Under the pieces are notes generated by a model, which saw nothing but the letters and a program-made list of their open reading frames with translations, was not told the origin of the DNA and did no database searches. Below, one piece after another: positions 50,731 through 59,148 of a stretch of DNA of 64,000 bases (position 1 is the stretch's first letter; each line of letters begins with the position of its first letter). The DNA lies in contig NZ_VCJS01000035.1 of assembly GCF_005893125.1 (NCBI RefSeq), forward strand, positions 1 to 64,000, read 5' to 3'. Source of the DNA: Nonomuraea basaltis. GTDB lineage: Bacteria; Actinomycetota; Actinomycetes; Streptosporangiales; Streptosporangiaceae. A program made the translations under genes and the position numbers.

Positions 50731-53588
50731 GACCCGGCGTCCGGGCCGGCGGCTGCTCGGTCGCCCTGGGCCTGCGCGTCCGCGGTCAGGTGCTGGGTGA
50801 GCGTGACGCGCGACTGGACGCCGAGCTTCGCGAAGGTGCGGGAGAGGTGAGCCTCCACCGTCTTGGGGCTCAGGTACAGCCGCTCCGCGATCTGTTGATT
50901 CGTCAATCCGCCCACCGCGAGGTCGGCGATCTGCCGTTCCCGGGTGGTGAGCGCGGAGAGCGGACCGGCCGATTGCCGCTGTCCCCGGGGCACTCGGGCG
51001 GCCAGCCGGCGTTCATCGCGCGCCAACGCGGCGGACAACCAGGCCGCACCGGCGGCGGCGTACAGGGATTTGGCCTGGCCTATCTCGTTCCGCACCTTCA
51101 CGACCGAGCCCAGAGCGGCATACAGCTCGGCGGCGAGTTGCCGCGTGAGCCCCTCCTCGACCGGCGCGCCGGCGGCGGCGAAATGGTCGGCGCCTTGTGC
51201 CGCGTGAACAGCCGCTTCCTTCGATCGCCCGGAATGCATGAGCACCTTCGCCTGCGCCCGATGCGCAAATCCCAATTGATGGGACAGACCCGACTTCATC
51301 GCCCGGGAAAGGGCGCGTTCAGCGAGCGAGTCGGCCTCGGGCTGGGTACCGGCGGTGGCTGTGGTCATCGCTTGGAGGGCCAGGCAGTACGTCCTGGTCC
51401 ATTCGTCGGCCGGGTCCTCCCCGGTCAACGCCGCGAGAGCGCGGTCCGGCCGCCCGGCCTCGGCGTAGACCAGCGCGAGGTCGAGCTGCGCCAGCCCGGA
51501 CCACCAGCCCGACCGGGGCCGGGTCCCGGAGATCCGTTCGGCCAGGTCCAGGGCGGCCCGCGGTCCGTCCCGCCACAACAGCGGACGCAGCAACAGGATG
51601 CTGGACATGGCCAGGGTCTCCCGGCTGTGGATCAGCCGGGACGCCTCGCGGGCCTCCTCGGCAGCGGTCACCGCCTCGGACAGCCGGCCCTGCCGCTCGT
51701 TCAGCGCGGACAAGACGATGAGCAGGTACGGCACGCTGTGGCTACGCCCGGCACGGTAGGCGATGTCCAGCGCGCGGCGCAGATGCCGCGACGCGTCGTC
51801 GTAGCGCCGCAGGTGGAGCTCGTTCCAGGCCAGCGGCGCGACCAGCTCAATGTGCGGCGCGAGCACATCGTCGGTCATGGCGTCCGTCAGCCACGCCGCC
51901 CGGTCGGCCTCGCTTCGGCTCTGTGCCACGTCGCCGTCGCGCAGACTGGCCAGCGCGTGGATGGTGCGGGCGGCCGATTCCAGCGCCTTGTCGTCGGTGT
52001 CCCTCAGGGACTGGATCGCGACGGCGGCCGCGAGCCGGGCTCTTCCCGGCTCCCGCCCCATCAACTCGACCGCGGCCAGCCCGAGCTGGGCCAGGCTGGT
52101 CGACCGGTCGCGCGCGTACGGCCGGGTCAGCTCGGTGGTGACCAGTGCTTTCGCCTCGTCGAAGTCGCCGAGCAGGCGATAGACCATCGAGGAGAAGCTC
52201 ACCGCCGCGATCCGCAGCGGCCCCGGCGCCCGCATCACCTCCTGCAGGATCTGCCGGCTGGCCGCCAGATCGCCGGTCACCCCCAGCGCGCGGCCCAATG
52301 CCCATTGCAGTTGGACCCGCCACGAGGCCCGGTCCGCCTCATCCGGTAGCAACCGGATCGCTGTCCGCAACAGCCGGACGGCGGTGGACGGAGCGGCGTC
52401 CAGAGCCGCCGCGGCCGCCGCCTCCAGCGTCCGCACCGCCTGCAGGTCGCCGTGCTGCGCCGATCGTGCGGTGTGGTGGGCCAGCAGTTGCAGCGGGCCG
52501 CCGTTGGTGCGCAGATACTCCGCCGCCCGGTGGTGTGCGCGCAACCGCCAGGCCGCGCCGGCCATCCAGTACGCCGCGGCCCGAACCAGGGGGTGGCGGA
52601 ACCGGAAAGAGGCGTCGGCCTCGACCACCAGGCCCACGCCGACCAGGTGGTCGATGGCGTGATCGAGGGCGGCCTCGGGCAGTTCGGTGATGGACGCGAC
52701 GAGGTCCAGCGAAATCGGTTCGCCCGCCACCGCCGCCGCGCAGGCCACCTGCCGGACATCCGGCGTCAGGGCGGTCAGTTCGGTGCTGAGTACGTCCAGC
52801 AGTGCCCGCTCGGGTGCGCCGGTCGCCGCATCCCCGGCCTCCGCGAGGGCGGTGAGCGTCTCCACGCTGGCGTCGGCGAGCACCTGAAGGTAGAGCGGGT
52901 TTCCGTGGGTGGTGCGGTACAGCAGTCGTCGCCGGTCACGGTCCGCCTCCGGCAACAGCGCCGCCACGTCGCTCTCGCCCAGCGGACCGAGACTGATGTG
53001 GACAGTCGCGTCGCCGAGCTGGGCGACGGCCCGGGCGATGCCGGCGGGCACCTGGGCCGCGCGGTATGCGGTGGCGAGCAGCAACGGCGCCCGCGGCGGG
53101 CGGCGTAGCAGATACTCGGTCAGCTCCACAGAGGACTGATCCGCCCAGTGCAGGTCGTCGAGCACGATGGCGACCGGGCCGGCGGCCCCCTGGTCTTCGA
53201 TGAGCCGACGCGCGCGCTGGAAGAGCCGGTAGCGGTCGAGCCCCGCGCGGCGGGCCTCGGACGGCCCGGTGGCATCCAGCAGCAACTCGGTCAGCGCGCG
53301 CTGCGCGTCGCGGCTCCGATCACCCGGCTGGGGTTCGAAGGCGGCGAGGTAGACGCCGAACGGCACGTCACGTTCGAACTCGGTCGCTTGACCGTGATGG
53401 ACGGCGAAGCCACGGGCCCGGGCCAGATCGACGAGTTCGGCGAGTAGACGGGTCTTCCCCATCCCCGGATCGCCACGCACCGCCACGGCCCGCAGCGCTC
53501 CGTCCGCCGCGCCCGACACGGCGCTCGCGAGGAGGCTGAGCTCAGCGTCGCGACCGATCGGCCTGCCGTATGTCGCTCCGTTGGCCAT
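50724..53588 (-). CDS. LAL-type LuxR family transcriptional regulator
   Basis: A 954-residue protein; ATG 53588 (MANGATYGRPIGRDAEL) is the natural start of the family. An AAA-type ATPase at the N-terminus has VRGDPGMGKTRLLAEL (Walker A) and IVLDDLHWADQSS (Walker B). A long TPR-like helical middle follows. The C-terminal LuxR HTH reads LTTRERQIADLAVGG, then NQQIAERLYLSPKTVEAHL. LAL regulators bind ATP and an inducer and activate nearby operons. The SGNH gene lies downstream in the same direction and could be its target. Chromosomal in character. Confidence 0.88.
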   Translation of the reverse strand: MANGATYGRPIGRDAELSLLASAVSGAADGALRAVAVRGDPGMGKTRLLAELVDLARARGFAVHHGQATEFERDVPFGVYLAAFEPQPGDRSRDAQRALTELLLDATGPSEARRAGLDRYRLFQRARRLIEDQGAAGPVAIVLDDLHWADQSSVELTEYLLRRPPRAPLLLATAYRAAQVPAGIARAVAQLGDATVHISLGPLGESDVAALLPEADRDRRRLLYRTTHGNPLYLQVLADASVETLTALAEAGDAATGAPERALLDVLSTELTALTPDVRQVACAAAVAGEPISLDLVASITELPEAALDHAIDHLVGVGLVVEADASFRFRHPLVRAAAYWMAGAAWRLRAHHRAAEYLRTNGGPLQLLAHHTARSAQHGDLQAVRTLEAAAAAALDAAPSTAVRLLRTAIRLLPDEADRASWRVQLQWALGRALGVTGDLAASRQILQEVMRAPGPLRIAAVSFSSMVYRLLGDFDEAKALVTTELTRPYARDRSTSLAQLGLAAVELMGREPGRARLAAAVAIQSLRDTDDKALESAARTIHALASLRDGDVAQSRSEADRAAWLTDAMTDDVLAPHIELVAPLAWNELHLRRYDDASRHLRRALDIAYRAGRSHSVPYLLIVLSALNERQGRLSEAVTAAEEAREASRLIHSRETLAMSSILLLRPLLWRDGPRAALDLAERISGTRPRSGWWSGLAQLDLALVYAEAGRPDRALAALTGEDPADEWTRTYCLALQAMTTATAGTQPEADSLAERALSRAMKSGLSHQLGFAHRAQAKVLMHSGRSKEAAVHAAQGADHFAAAGAPVEEGLTRQLAAELYAALGSVVKVRNEIGQAKSLYAAAGAAWLSAALARDERRLAARVPRGQRQSAGPLSALTTRERQIADLAVGGLTNQQIAERLYLSPKTVEAHLSRTFAKLGVQSRVTLTQHLTADAQAQGDRAAAGPDAGSM

Positions 53589-53793
53589 CTCGCCCTGAAC
53601 ATCCAGTCCGGTGAGTGAAGATAGCAGAGACGCCCAGCCTAGTCGGATGATCGTCAGTTGGGAATACGTCACCGTTTCCGGCACATCAGACAAATCGAAC
53701 GATGGCGAGTCATCGAGTTCGCGGTGCCGCCAGGCCGCGATCGGCCTATGGCCAGCGAGCATGTTTGCCCTGGTCAGCGACCGGAACCGCCGG

Positions 53794-53835
53794 TCAAGAT
53801 CGTGTACTCCTGGAGGATTCGAACCTACGCACGAG
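53794..53835 (-). other. tRNA T-arm-like fragment (possible attachment-site relic)
   Basis: On the minus strand GTAGGTTCGAATCCTCC has the conserved GGTTCGAATCC of a tRNA T-arm (one stem mismatch), followed by a 7-base acceptor-like stretch. No D-arm or anticodon arm can be folded upstream, so this is at most the 3' end of a tRNA gene. It lies between chromosomal-type genes and the FtsK/phage block. Apart from this and the small reading frame upstream, the 512-base gap is featureless. Confidence 0.3.
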
Positions 53836-54067
53836 GCCGACCACAATCAGGGCTTTGACCCGGAAAGACGCCATGCTGCCACCTGCGTCTGTACGCCTCC
53901 TGTACGTGATCAAGGATCCGGAGGCTGTTGAAGCGATCCGTCTTCAGCCCTCCGAGTTGCAGATACGAGACAGCTTGGAGAGTGGCGTCGACGTTCACAG
54001 GTCTTGCGTCCAGGTACCGGAAGGATGTTCGTAGGGCTTCAGCCAGAGCTGGGGCTGATGGTGGCAC
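53825..54067 (-). CDS. Small hypothetical protein downstream of ftsK
   Basis: About 80 residues with a coding-like centre (ALRTSFRYLDARPVNVDATL, YLQLGGLKTDRFNSL). The start is unclear: GTG 54067 is in frame, whereas an ATG overlapping the ftsK stop belongs to a different frame and ends quickly. A frameshift at the 5' end is possible. Family unknown. Confidence 0.35.
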   Translation of the reverse strand: MPPSAPALAEALRTSFRYLDARPVNVDATLQAVSYLQLGGLKTDRFNSLRILDHVQEAYRRRWQHGVFPGQSPDCGRPRA

Positions 54068-54101
54068 TCTAGTGCCGACAAGCAGCTGCGGAGGATGTCG
54101 G

Positions 54102-56570
54102 TCATGGCGTCTCCATTGGGGTGGCGTTGGTCAGGTCTGTCAGGACCACGGGCAGGGTTTCGGGAGTGACCAGCACCGCGCGAGCCTTCGACCCTTCGCT
54201 GGGGCCGACCACGCCACGGGATTCGAGCAGGTCCATAAGTCGCCCAGCCTTGGCGAAGCCGACGCGGAGCTTGCGCTGGAGCATGGACGTGGATCCGAAG
54301 TTGGTGGTGACGACGAGTTCGGCGGCTTGGAGGAACAGGTCCAGGTTGTCGCCGATGTCGTCGTCGATCTCTCGTCGGGTGGGCGCGGCCGCGATGTCTT
54401 CCCGGTAGTCGGCGCGGGCCTGCTCCTTGCAGTGGGCGACGATCTCGGCGATCTCCTTCTCCGACACGTACGCGTTCTGGATGCGGATGGGCTTGCTGGC
54501 GCCCATGGGCAGAAACAGCGCGTCACCCTGCCCGGCCAGCTTGTCGGCGCCAGGCTGGTCGAGGATGACGCGCGAGTCCGTCAGCGAAGAGACGGCGAAC
54601 GCAAGCCGGGACGGCACGTTTGCCTTGATCAGGCCGGTGACGACGTCCACGCTTGGCCGTTGGGTGGCGATGACGAGGTGGATGCCGGCGGCGCGGGCAA
54701 GCTGGGTGATGCGCACGATGGACTCTTCGACGTCACGTGGGGCGACCATCATGAGGTCGGCGAGCTCGTCCACGATGACGAGCAGGTACGGCAGCGGAGC
54801 GTACGGCTCATCCTCCGGGCTGGGCTTGACGGTTCCTGCGCGGACGGCGGCGTTGTAGTCGTCTACGTGCCGGAAGCCGGTCGCGGACAGGGTGTCGTAC
54901 CGGCGGTCCATTTCCCCGACGACCCATTCGAGGGCCTCGGCGGCTTTTCTCGGGTTGGTGATGATCGGGGTGATCAGGTGGGGGATGCCCTCGTAGACGC
55001 TGAGCTCGACCCGCTTGGGGTCCACCAGCACCATGCGCACCTCGTCCGGGGTTGCCCGCATGAGGATGCTGGCGATCAGCCCGTTAACGCACACGGACTT
55101 GCCGGCGCCGGTGGCGCCCGCGATGAGCAGGTGGGGCATTTTGGCGAGGTTCGCGACGATGGTGCGGCCCTCGACGTCCTTGCCGAGCCCGACGATCATC
55201 GGGTGCTGGTCGGCCTGTGCCACCTGGGCGCGCAGCACGTCGCCGAGCGCCACCAGGTCCTTGTCGGCGTTCGGGATCTCCACGCCGATGGCGGACTTGC
55301 CAGGGATCGGGGACAGGATCCGCACGTCGGCGGACTTGACCGCGTACGCGAAGTTCTTCGTGAGGGCGGTGACCTTCTCCACCTTCACGGCCTGGCCGAG
55401 CTCGATCTCGTAGCGGGTGACGGTCGGCCCGCGGGTGAACCCGATCACCTGCGCGTCGATGCCGAACTGGTCCAGCACGCCGGTCAGCGCGTTGACCACG
55501 ACGGTGTTGGTCTTGGTCTGCGGCTTGGGCGGGCGGCCAGCCTGGAGCATGTCGAGACGGGGCAGGACGTACGGGCCGGTGTCGTGGACCGCGACGGGTA
55601 GCAGCTCGGCGGGGTCCTCCTCTGGGGCGCTGTCGTCGGGCTGCTGCGGCTCGGGCGTAGCGGCCGGAGCCGCAGGGGCGTCCGCGGTGGCCGATGCGGG
55701 GTCGGGCTGCGGTGTGGCGGCCGCGGGCGAGGCAGTTGAGCGCGCGTGGGTGATCGCTGCGGGCTGTGCCTTCTCCTGCACCTGCGCGGGCACGGGCTGC
55801 TCGGCGATGTCGTTGGCCGCCTCTGCGCGGGCGCGGCGGCGCGCGGTTGCGCGCTCGAGCTGACGGCGGCCGGCGTCCCTGGCGATCTGGGGGACGCGGT
55901 GGAGCGGGATGCCGGTGATGAGCAGCAGTCCGAACACGGCGAGGATCAGCAGGAGGGGAACGACCACGACCACGGGCAGCACGAGCGCGGGCAGCGCGGA
56001 CAGCAGCCAGCCGACCAGTCCGCCGGCGGCCGCGACGGCGTCCCAGCTTCCGCCGTCGCCGAACGGGGCGGGCAGGCCCTGGGTGACGTGGACGATGGCG
56101 AGCAGCGCGGCCGCGAGCAGCGCCCACCCGGCGACCGTCCGGCGGGGGGAAGTCTTGGAGCGCAGCAGCCGCCAGGCGACCGCCATGGCGAGGAGCGGCA
56201 GCAGCCAGGCGCCGATGCCGATCAGGGCGCGGATGACCACGTCCACGGCGGAGGCGATGCGGCCGTCCGCGAACCGCCAGACGATGGCGCCCAGGACGAT
56301 AGCGGCGGCGATGACGGCCAGGGCGAGCCCGTCACGCTGCTGGGCTCCGCCGAGATTGCGGGCGCCGCGCGCGGCCGCACCGAGGGCCTTCGCGGTGAGC
56401 TTCCAGCCCTTGGCGGGCAGGGCGACGAACAGCTTGTTCAGGGCCCAGCCGAGCGGGTCCTTGGACGCCGAGGGGCGGCGTGCCGGCGCGGTCCGTGTCT
56501 TGCTCTTGGCGGTGGTGGTGCGAGCCCGGGAGCGGGTGGTGGCCCGGGTGCGTGGTCTCTTGGTGGCCAC
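54102..56570 (-). CDS. ftsK: FtsK/SpoIIIE-family DNA translocase
   Basis: An 822-residue protein; GTG 56570 follows GGAGGAC. A basic N-terminal tail precedes four hydrophobic membrane helices (about residues 80-230). A low-complexity Ala/Pro linker runs to residue 330. The motor has GATGAGKSVCVN (Walker A) and LLVIVDELADLMM (Walker B), plus IATQRPSVDVVTGLIKAN. A C-terminal gamma winged helix is present (MLQRKLRVGFAKAGRLMDLL). It pumps double-stranded DNA at the membrane during division or sporulation. Length and domain set are those of a chromosomal FtsK, but phage-plasmids and conjugative elements also carry one. Confidence 0.85.
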   Translation of the reverse strand: MATKRPRTRATTRSRARTTTAKSKTRTAPARRPSASKDPLGWALNKLFVALPAKGWKLTAKALGAAARGARNLGGAQQRDGLALAVIAAAIVLGAIVWRFADGRIASAVDVVIRALIGIGAWLLPLLAMAVAWRLLRSKTSPRRTVAGWALLAAALLAIVHVTQGLPAPFGDGGSWDAVAAAGGLVGWLLSALPALVLPVVVVVPLLLILAVFGLLLITGIPLHRVPQIARDAGRRQLERATARRRARAEAANDIAEQPVPAQVQEKAQPAAITHARSTASPAAATPQPDPASATADAPAAPAATPEPQQPDDSAPEEDPAELLPVAVHDTGPYVLPRLDMLQAGRPPKPQTKTNTVVVNALTGVLDQFGIDAQVIGFTRGPTVTRYEIELGQAVKVEKVTALTKNFAYAVKSADVRILSPIPGKSAIGVEIPNADKDLVALGDVLRAQVAQADQHPMIVGLGKDVEGRTIVANLAKMPHLLIAGATGAGKSVCVNGLIASILMRATPDEVRMVLVDPKRVELSVYEGIPHLITPIITNPRKAAEALEWVVGEMDRRYDTLSATGFRHVDDYNAAVRAGTVKPSPEDEPYAPLPYLLVIVDELADLMMVAPRDVEESIVRITQLARAAGIHLVIATQRPSVDVVTGLIKANVPSRLAFAVSSLTDSRVILDQPGADKLAGQGDALFLPMGASKPIRIQNAYVSEKEIAEIVAHCKEQARADYREDIAAAPTRREIDDDIGDNLDLFLQAAELVVTTNFGSTSMLQRKLRVGFAKAGRLMDLLESRGVVGPSEGSKARAVLVTPETLPVVLTDLTNATPMETP

Positions 56571-56644
56571 GAAGTCCTCCGTGTGGCGTTGGGCGCGGGC
56601 GTACGTGGGCCTGCGCCGGGTTCCTGACGCGGATGGGAGTGCGG

Positions 56645-57388
56645 TTAGATGACAGCTCTCAGCACACCTCGGACGATCTTGCTGACGTGGCTCTGCGAGC
56701 AGCCGTACTCCTCCGCCAGCATCCGCTGCGAGATGCCACCCGCCTCATATCGAGCACGGATCTCCTGCGCCTGCTGATCATTCAGCCGCGCGCCAAAGGC
56801 GTGCTCACCCTTCGGGCGCATCCTGAGATGGACCTGTCCCTTGGGGCTACTGTGAGCCTTTGCGGCCGCCTTGGATCGGATCTCGCGACGTTCGTCAAGG
56901 GTGAGTTTGCGGGAGCGACCACGTATGGGAGGCAGGGGCGATTCCAGGTAGGCCGCCGCTGCTCGAAGAAGTGCAGGGTCGTCGCGCATCTTGCCGATAG
57001 CCGTGTTGCATGTGAAGCAGAGCAGCCCTCGTACCGCTCCCGTCTGGTGGTTGTGATCGACATGAGGGCGGCGTTTCTTGAAGCCCGCGTGGCAGACCGC
57101 ACAACGGCCGTCCTGCGCTTCCCAGAGAGACTCGAAGTCCTCTTTCGTCATGCCGTATGTGTTCCGCAGGTGGGTCTCGAAGGAGCGCTTGGCTACGTCC
57201 TCGCGGTTCTGTTCGCGGCGAGTTCGGGCCTGCGCCGTCAGGCAGGTCGAGCAGGTGCGGACGCGATGTCTACGGTCTGCCGTCCGATAGAACGCCGCCA
57301 TCGGTTTCCGGCTGTCACATACGCGGCAGACGCGCGTTCCAGTGTCCAGGTCGCCCTCGTCCTGGTTGGACGGCGCTCTGTAGATCAT
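56645..57388 (-). CDS. Endonuclease VII-type HNH nuclease with C-terminal HTH
   Basis: A 247-residue protein; ATG 57388 (MIYRAPSNQ) chosen. The N-terminus has a zinc site (CRVCDSRKP...CSTCL). Residues about 90-160 are the recombination endonuclease VII fold: YGMTKEDFESLWEAQDGRC, then HVDHNH and GLLCFTCN. The C-terminus is an HTH (MLAEEYGCSQSHVSKIVRG). Such standalone genes are often mobile (homing) endonucleases of phages. An AT-rich element 70 bases upstream matches that at 16503. Confidence 0.78.
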   Translation of the reverse strand: MIYRAPSNQDEGDLDTGTRVCRVCDSRKPMAAFYRTADRRHRVRTCSTCLTAQARTRREQNREDVAKRSFETHLRNTYGMTKEDFESLWEAQDGRCAVCHAGFKKRRPHVDHNHQTGAVRGLLCFTCNTAIGKMRDDPALLRAAAAYLESPLPPIRGRSRKLTLDERREIRSKAAAKAHSSPKGQVHLRMRPKGEHAFGARLNDQQAQEIRARYEAGGISQRMLAEEYGCSQSHVSKIVRGVLRAVI

Positions 57389-57459
57389 GGGGACTCCGGT
57401 GGTGGGGGATACCGGTTCGCGCCGCTCGCGACCCTGTATTACACCCAAACATTAACAGT

Positions 57460-57478
57460 ATTCTTTAACGGTGTCTAT
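57460..57478 (-). promoter_or_regulatory. AT-rich element shared with 16503-16521
   Basis: On the minus strand ATAGACACCGTTAAAGAAT differs by one base from the copy at 16503. It is oriented toward the endonuclease VII gene and 72 bases upstream of its start, a placement similar to that of the other copy. Confidence 0.5.
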
Positions 57479-57594
57479 TGTGTTCTCGGGTTGCGAGCGG
57501 CACGGGCACGGACGGTAGGACGGGCCGCCACCTACCGTCCGTCTCCGATCTGGACCGCCGGTCCAGAGACATCCGTTGACTCTGGAGGCGCGCC

Positions 57595-58077
57595 ATGCCA
57601 CCCCGAACCCGAAAGCAGGCAGCAGCCGATCCCCCTGCCGAGGAGACCCCCGAGGTTGTCCCGGCGTCTGGGCTCGCTGACCCGGCGCCGCTCACCCCGC
57701 CCGACAAGGTGGACGAGGCGGACACCGCAGATGACGAGCCGATCACCGACGCTGCGCCGCTGGCGCCGCCGGCCAAGCGCGTGGCGGAGCCCGAGGTTAA
57801 GCAGGGCCCGATGACTCCCCCTCCGCCGCCGCCGGCCGTGGGCCAGGAGGGGACGCTGGACCTGCGCTGGAGCAACGGCGAGCGCGTGACAGACGCGGAC
57901 GAGTTGTTCGAGGACCCGGGCCCCCGCTACACGCACATGATCGTGAAGCGGCGGGTGCTCGAGCGGCACTACTACGCCGGCGCTTCCACGCCGACCAACC
58001 GCCTGCTGTACGCGGTGGGCGCGAAGGTGCCGCGATCGGAGGCGGACCGTATCCGCCAGAAGCTGTCATCCTCCTGA
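57595..58077 (+). CDS. Hypothetical phage head/neck protein
   Basis: A 160-residue protein; ATG 57595 follows GGAGG. The first 85 residues are a Pro/Ala/Glu-rich disordered tail. The C-terminal half is ordered (DLRWSNGERVTDADELF, then HMIVKRRVLERHYYAGA). The position before a connector-like gene suggests a head accessory. No family assignment. Confidence 0.55.
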   Translation: MPPRTRKQAAADPPAEETPEVVPASGLADPAPLTPPDKVDEADTADDEPITDAAPLAPPAKRVAEPEVKQGPMTPPPPPPAVGQEGTLDLRWSNGERVTDADELFEDPGPRYTHMIVKRRVLERHYYAGASTPTNRLLYAVGAKVPRSEADRIRQKLSSS

Positions 58078-58197
58078 CCGCATGATCGGGGGGACTCGGC
58101 GGCGTACTGGTGGGGTGTGGGCACCCAGACGGTGGGGACCCGGTGCCCACACTCCTCCAGTGCGCCGCCGAGCCGTATCTACCGTGAGGAGCCTGGG

Positions 58198-58818
58198 GTG
58201 AGCACTGACGAGCTGCTGGTCGTCTCCCCGGAGAAGGTCGCCGTTCGGGCAGGGCTGAAGCTCCCGCTGACGGAGGAGCAGCGCGAGACCGTCGCGGAGG
58301 CGATCAGTGATGCGTTCGGCGACGTGGCCGCCTATCTCGGGAAGCCGCCGCTGCCGGTGACGCTGGTGCAGCGCGGCGCGCGCGGGGACGGGCGGGGAGG
58401 CTGGCAGCTCGCCTACGATCCGGTGATCGAGGTGCTGTCCGCCGTGGCGGAGACGGGCGTGGACGGCGAGCTCACCGGCCTCTATACGATCACGTACCGG
58501 GCCGGCCTGGACCCGGTCGAGAACCCGGTGTACGGCAGAGCGCTCGGCAGGTACGTGCGGGCGGCGGCGGCGGCGCACCCGATGGTGCGGCGCGCAGTTC
58601 AGACCGACGCTCCGGACACGCGGCTGATCAAGCAGGCGAACGTGGAGGGCCAGGGCGTCACGTTCGAGGACGCGGGCGGCGGCGCGGCCGGTTCGGGAGC
58701 GGCCGGCGCGCCGCCGTCCCTGGACAGCTTGAAGCGGTGGCGGCGCCGCGGCGTCAACCAGCAGCCGGGGATCGCCCCGCATCCGCTGGAGATCACGTGG
58801 CGGTGGCCATGGCCGTGA
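58198..58818 (+). CDS. Putative head-tail connector protein
   Basis: A 206-residue protein; GTG 58198 follows GAGGAG. Helical, with a Gly/Ala-rich stretch before a Trp/Arg-rich tail (PPSLDSLKRWRRRGVNQQPG). In siphophages the gene between head proteins and the closure protein is usually a gp6/gp15-like adaptor; this one has the right size and place. The assignment is by position and not by a clear motif. Confidence 0.5.
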   Translation: MSTDELLVVSPEKVAVRAGLKLPLTEEQRETVAEAISDAFGDVAAYLGKPPLPVTLVQRGARGDGRGGWQLAYDPVIEVLSAVAETGVDGELTGLYTITYRAGLDPVENPVYGRALGRYVRAAAAAHPMVRRAVQTDAPDTRLIKQANVEGQGVTFEDAGGGAAGSGAAGAPPSLDSLKRWRRRGVNQQPGIAPHPLEITWRWPWP

Positions 58819-59144
58819 TGCTCGCGACGATGCGGTTCGCGGTGCAGCGCGCGATCGTCACCGTGGACGCGCACGGCACACGCTCGGCGTCGAACTGGAC
58901 GCCGGCGGGGATGGCGCGGCCGGGCCGGATCGTGGAGGAGCCGGTCGAGGATGGCGAGCGCGACGGGCCGGGCATGTGGGTGCTGGGCGTGGACCCGGCG
59001 GACTGGCCGCTCCGCGCCCGTGATCTCGTCGTAGAGCCATCCACGGGCCGGGAGTGGGTAGTGATCACAGTGAAGCGGCGTGCACATGCTGTGGAGGCTT
59101 CTGTGGATTGGCTGCGCGTGGAGGCCACACTGCGCCAGGCGTGA
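58797..59144 (+). CDS. Putative head closure (stopper) protein
   Basis: A 115-residue protein; GTG 58797 with GGAG upstream, overlapping the previous gene by 22 bases (ATG 58809 possible). Beta-rich: IVTVDAHGTRSASNW, then DLVVEPSTGREWVVI. Size and place fit the stopper family of siphophage necks. It ends 4 bases before a convergent gene. Confidence 0.5.
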   Translation: MAVAMAVMLATMRFAVQRAIVTVDAHGTRSASNWTPAGMARPGRIVEEPVEDGERDGPGMWVLGVDPADWPLRARDLVVEPSTGREWVVITVKRRAHAVEASVDWLRVEATLRQA

Positions 59145-59148
59145 CCGG

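Noticed and set aside
50790..52349. 519-codon plus-strand open frame opposite the LuxR gene
   Set aside because: Gln/Arg/Gly-rich shadow; the minus strand carries a complete LAL regulator.
53760..53890. Complete tRNA gene
   Set aside because: Only a T-arm-like segment can be folded; D-arm, anticodon arm and 5' acceptor are missing.
53928..55601. 557-codon plus-strand open frame opposite ftsK
   Set aside because: Antisense shadow of a well-supported FtsK gene.
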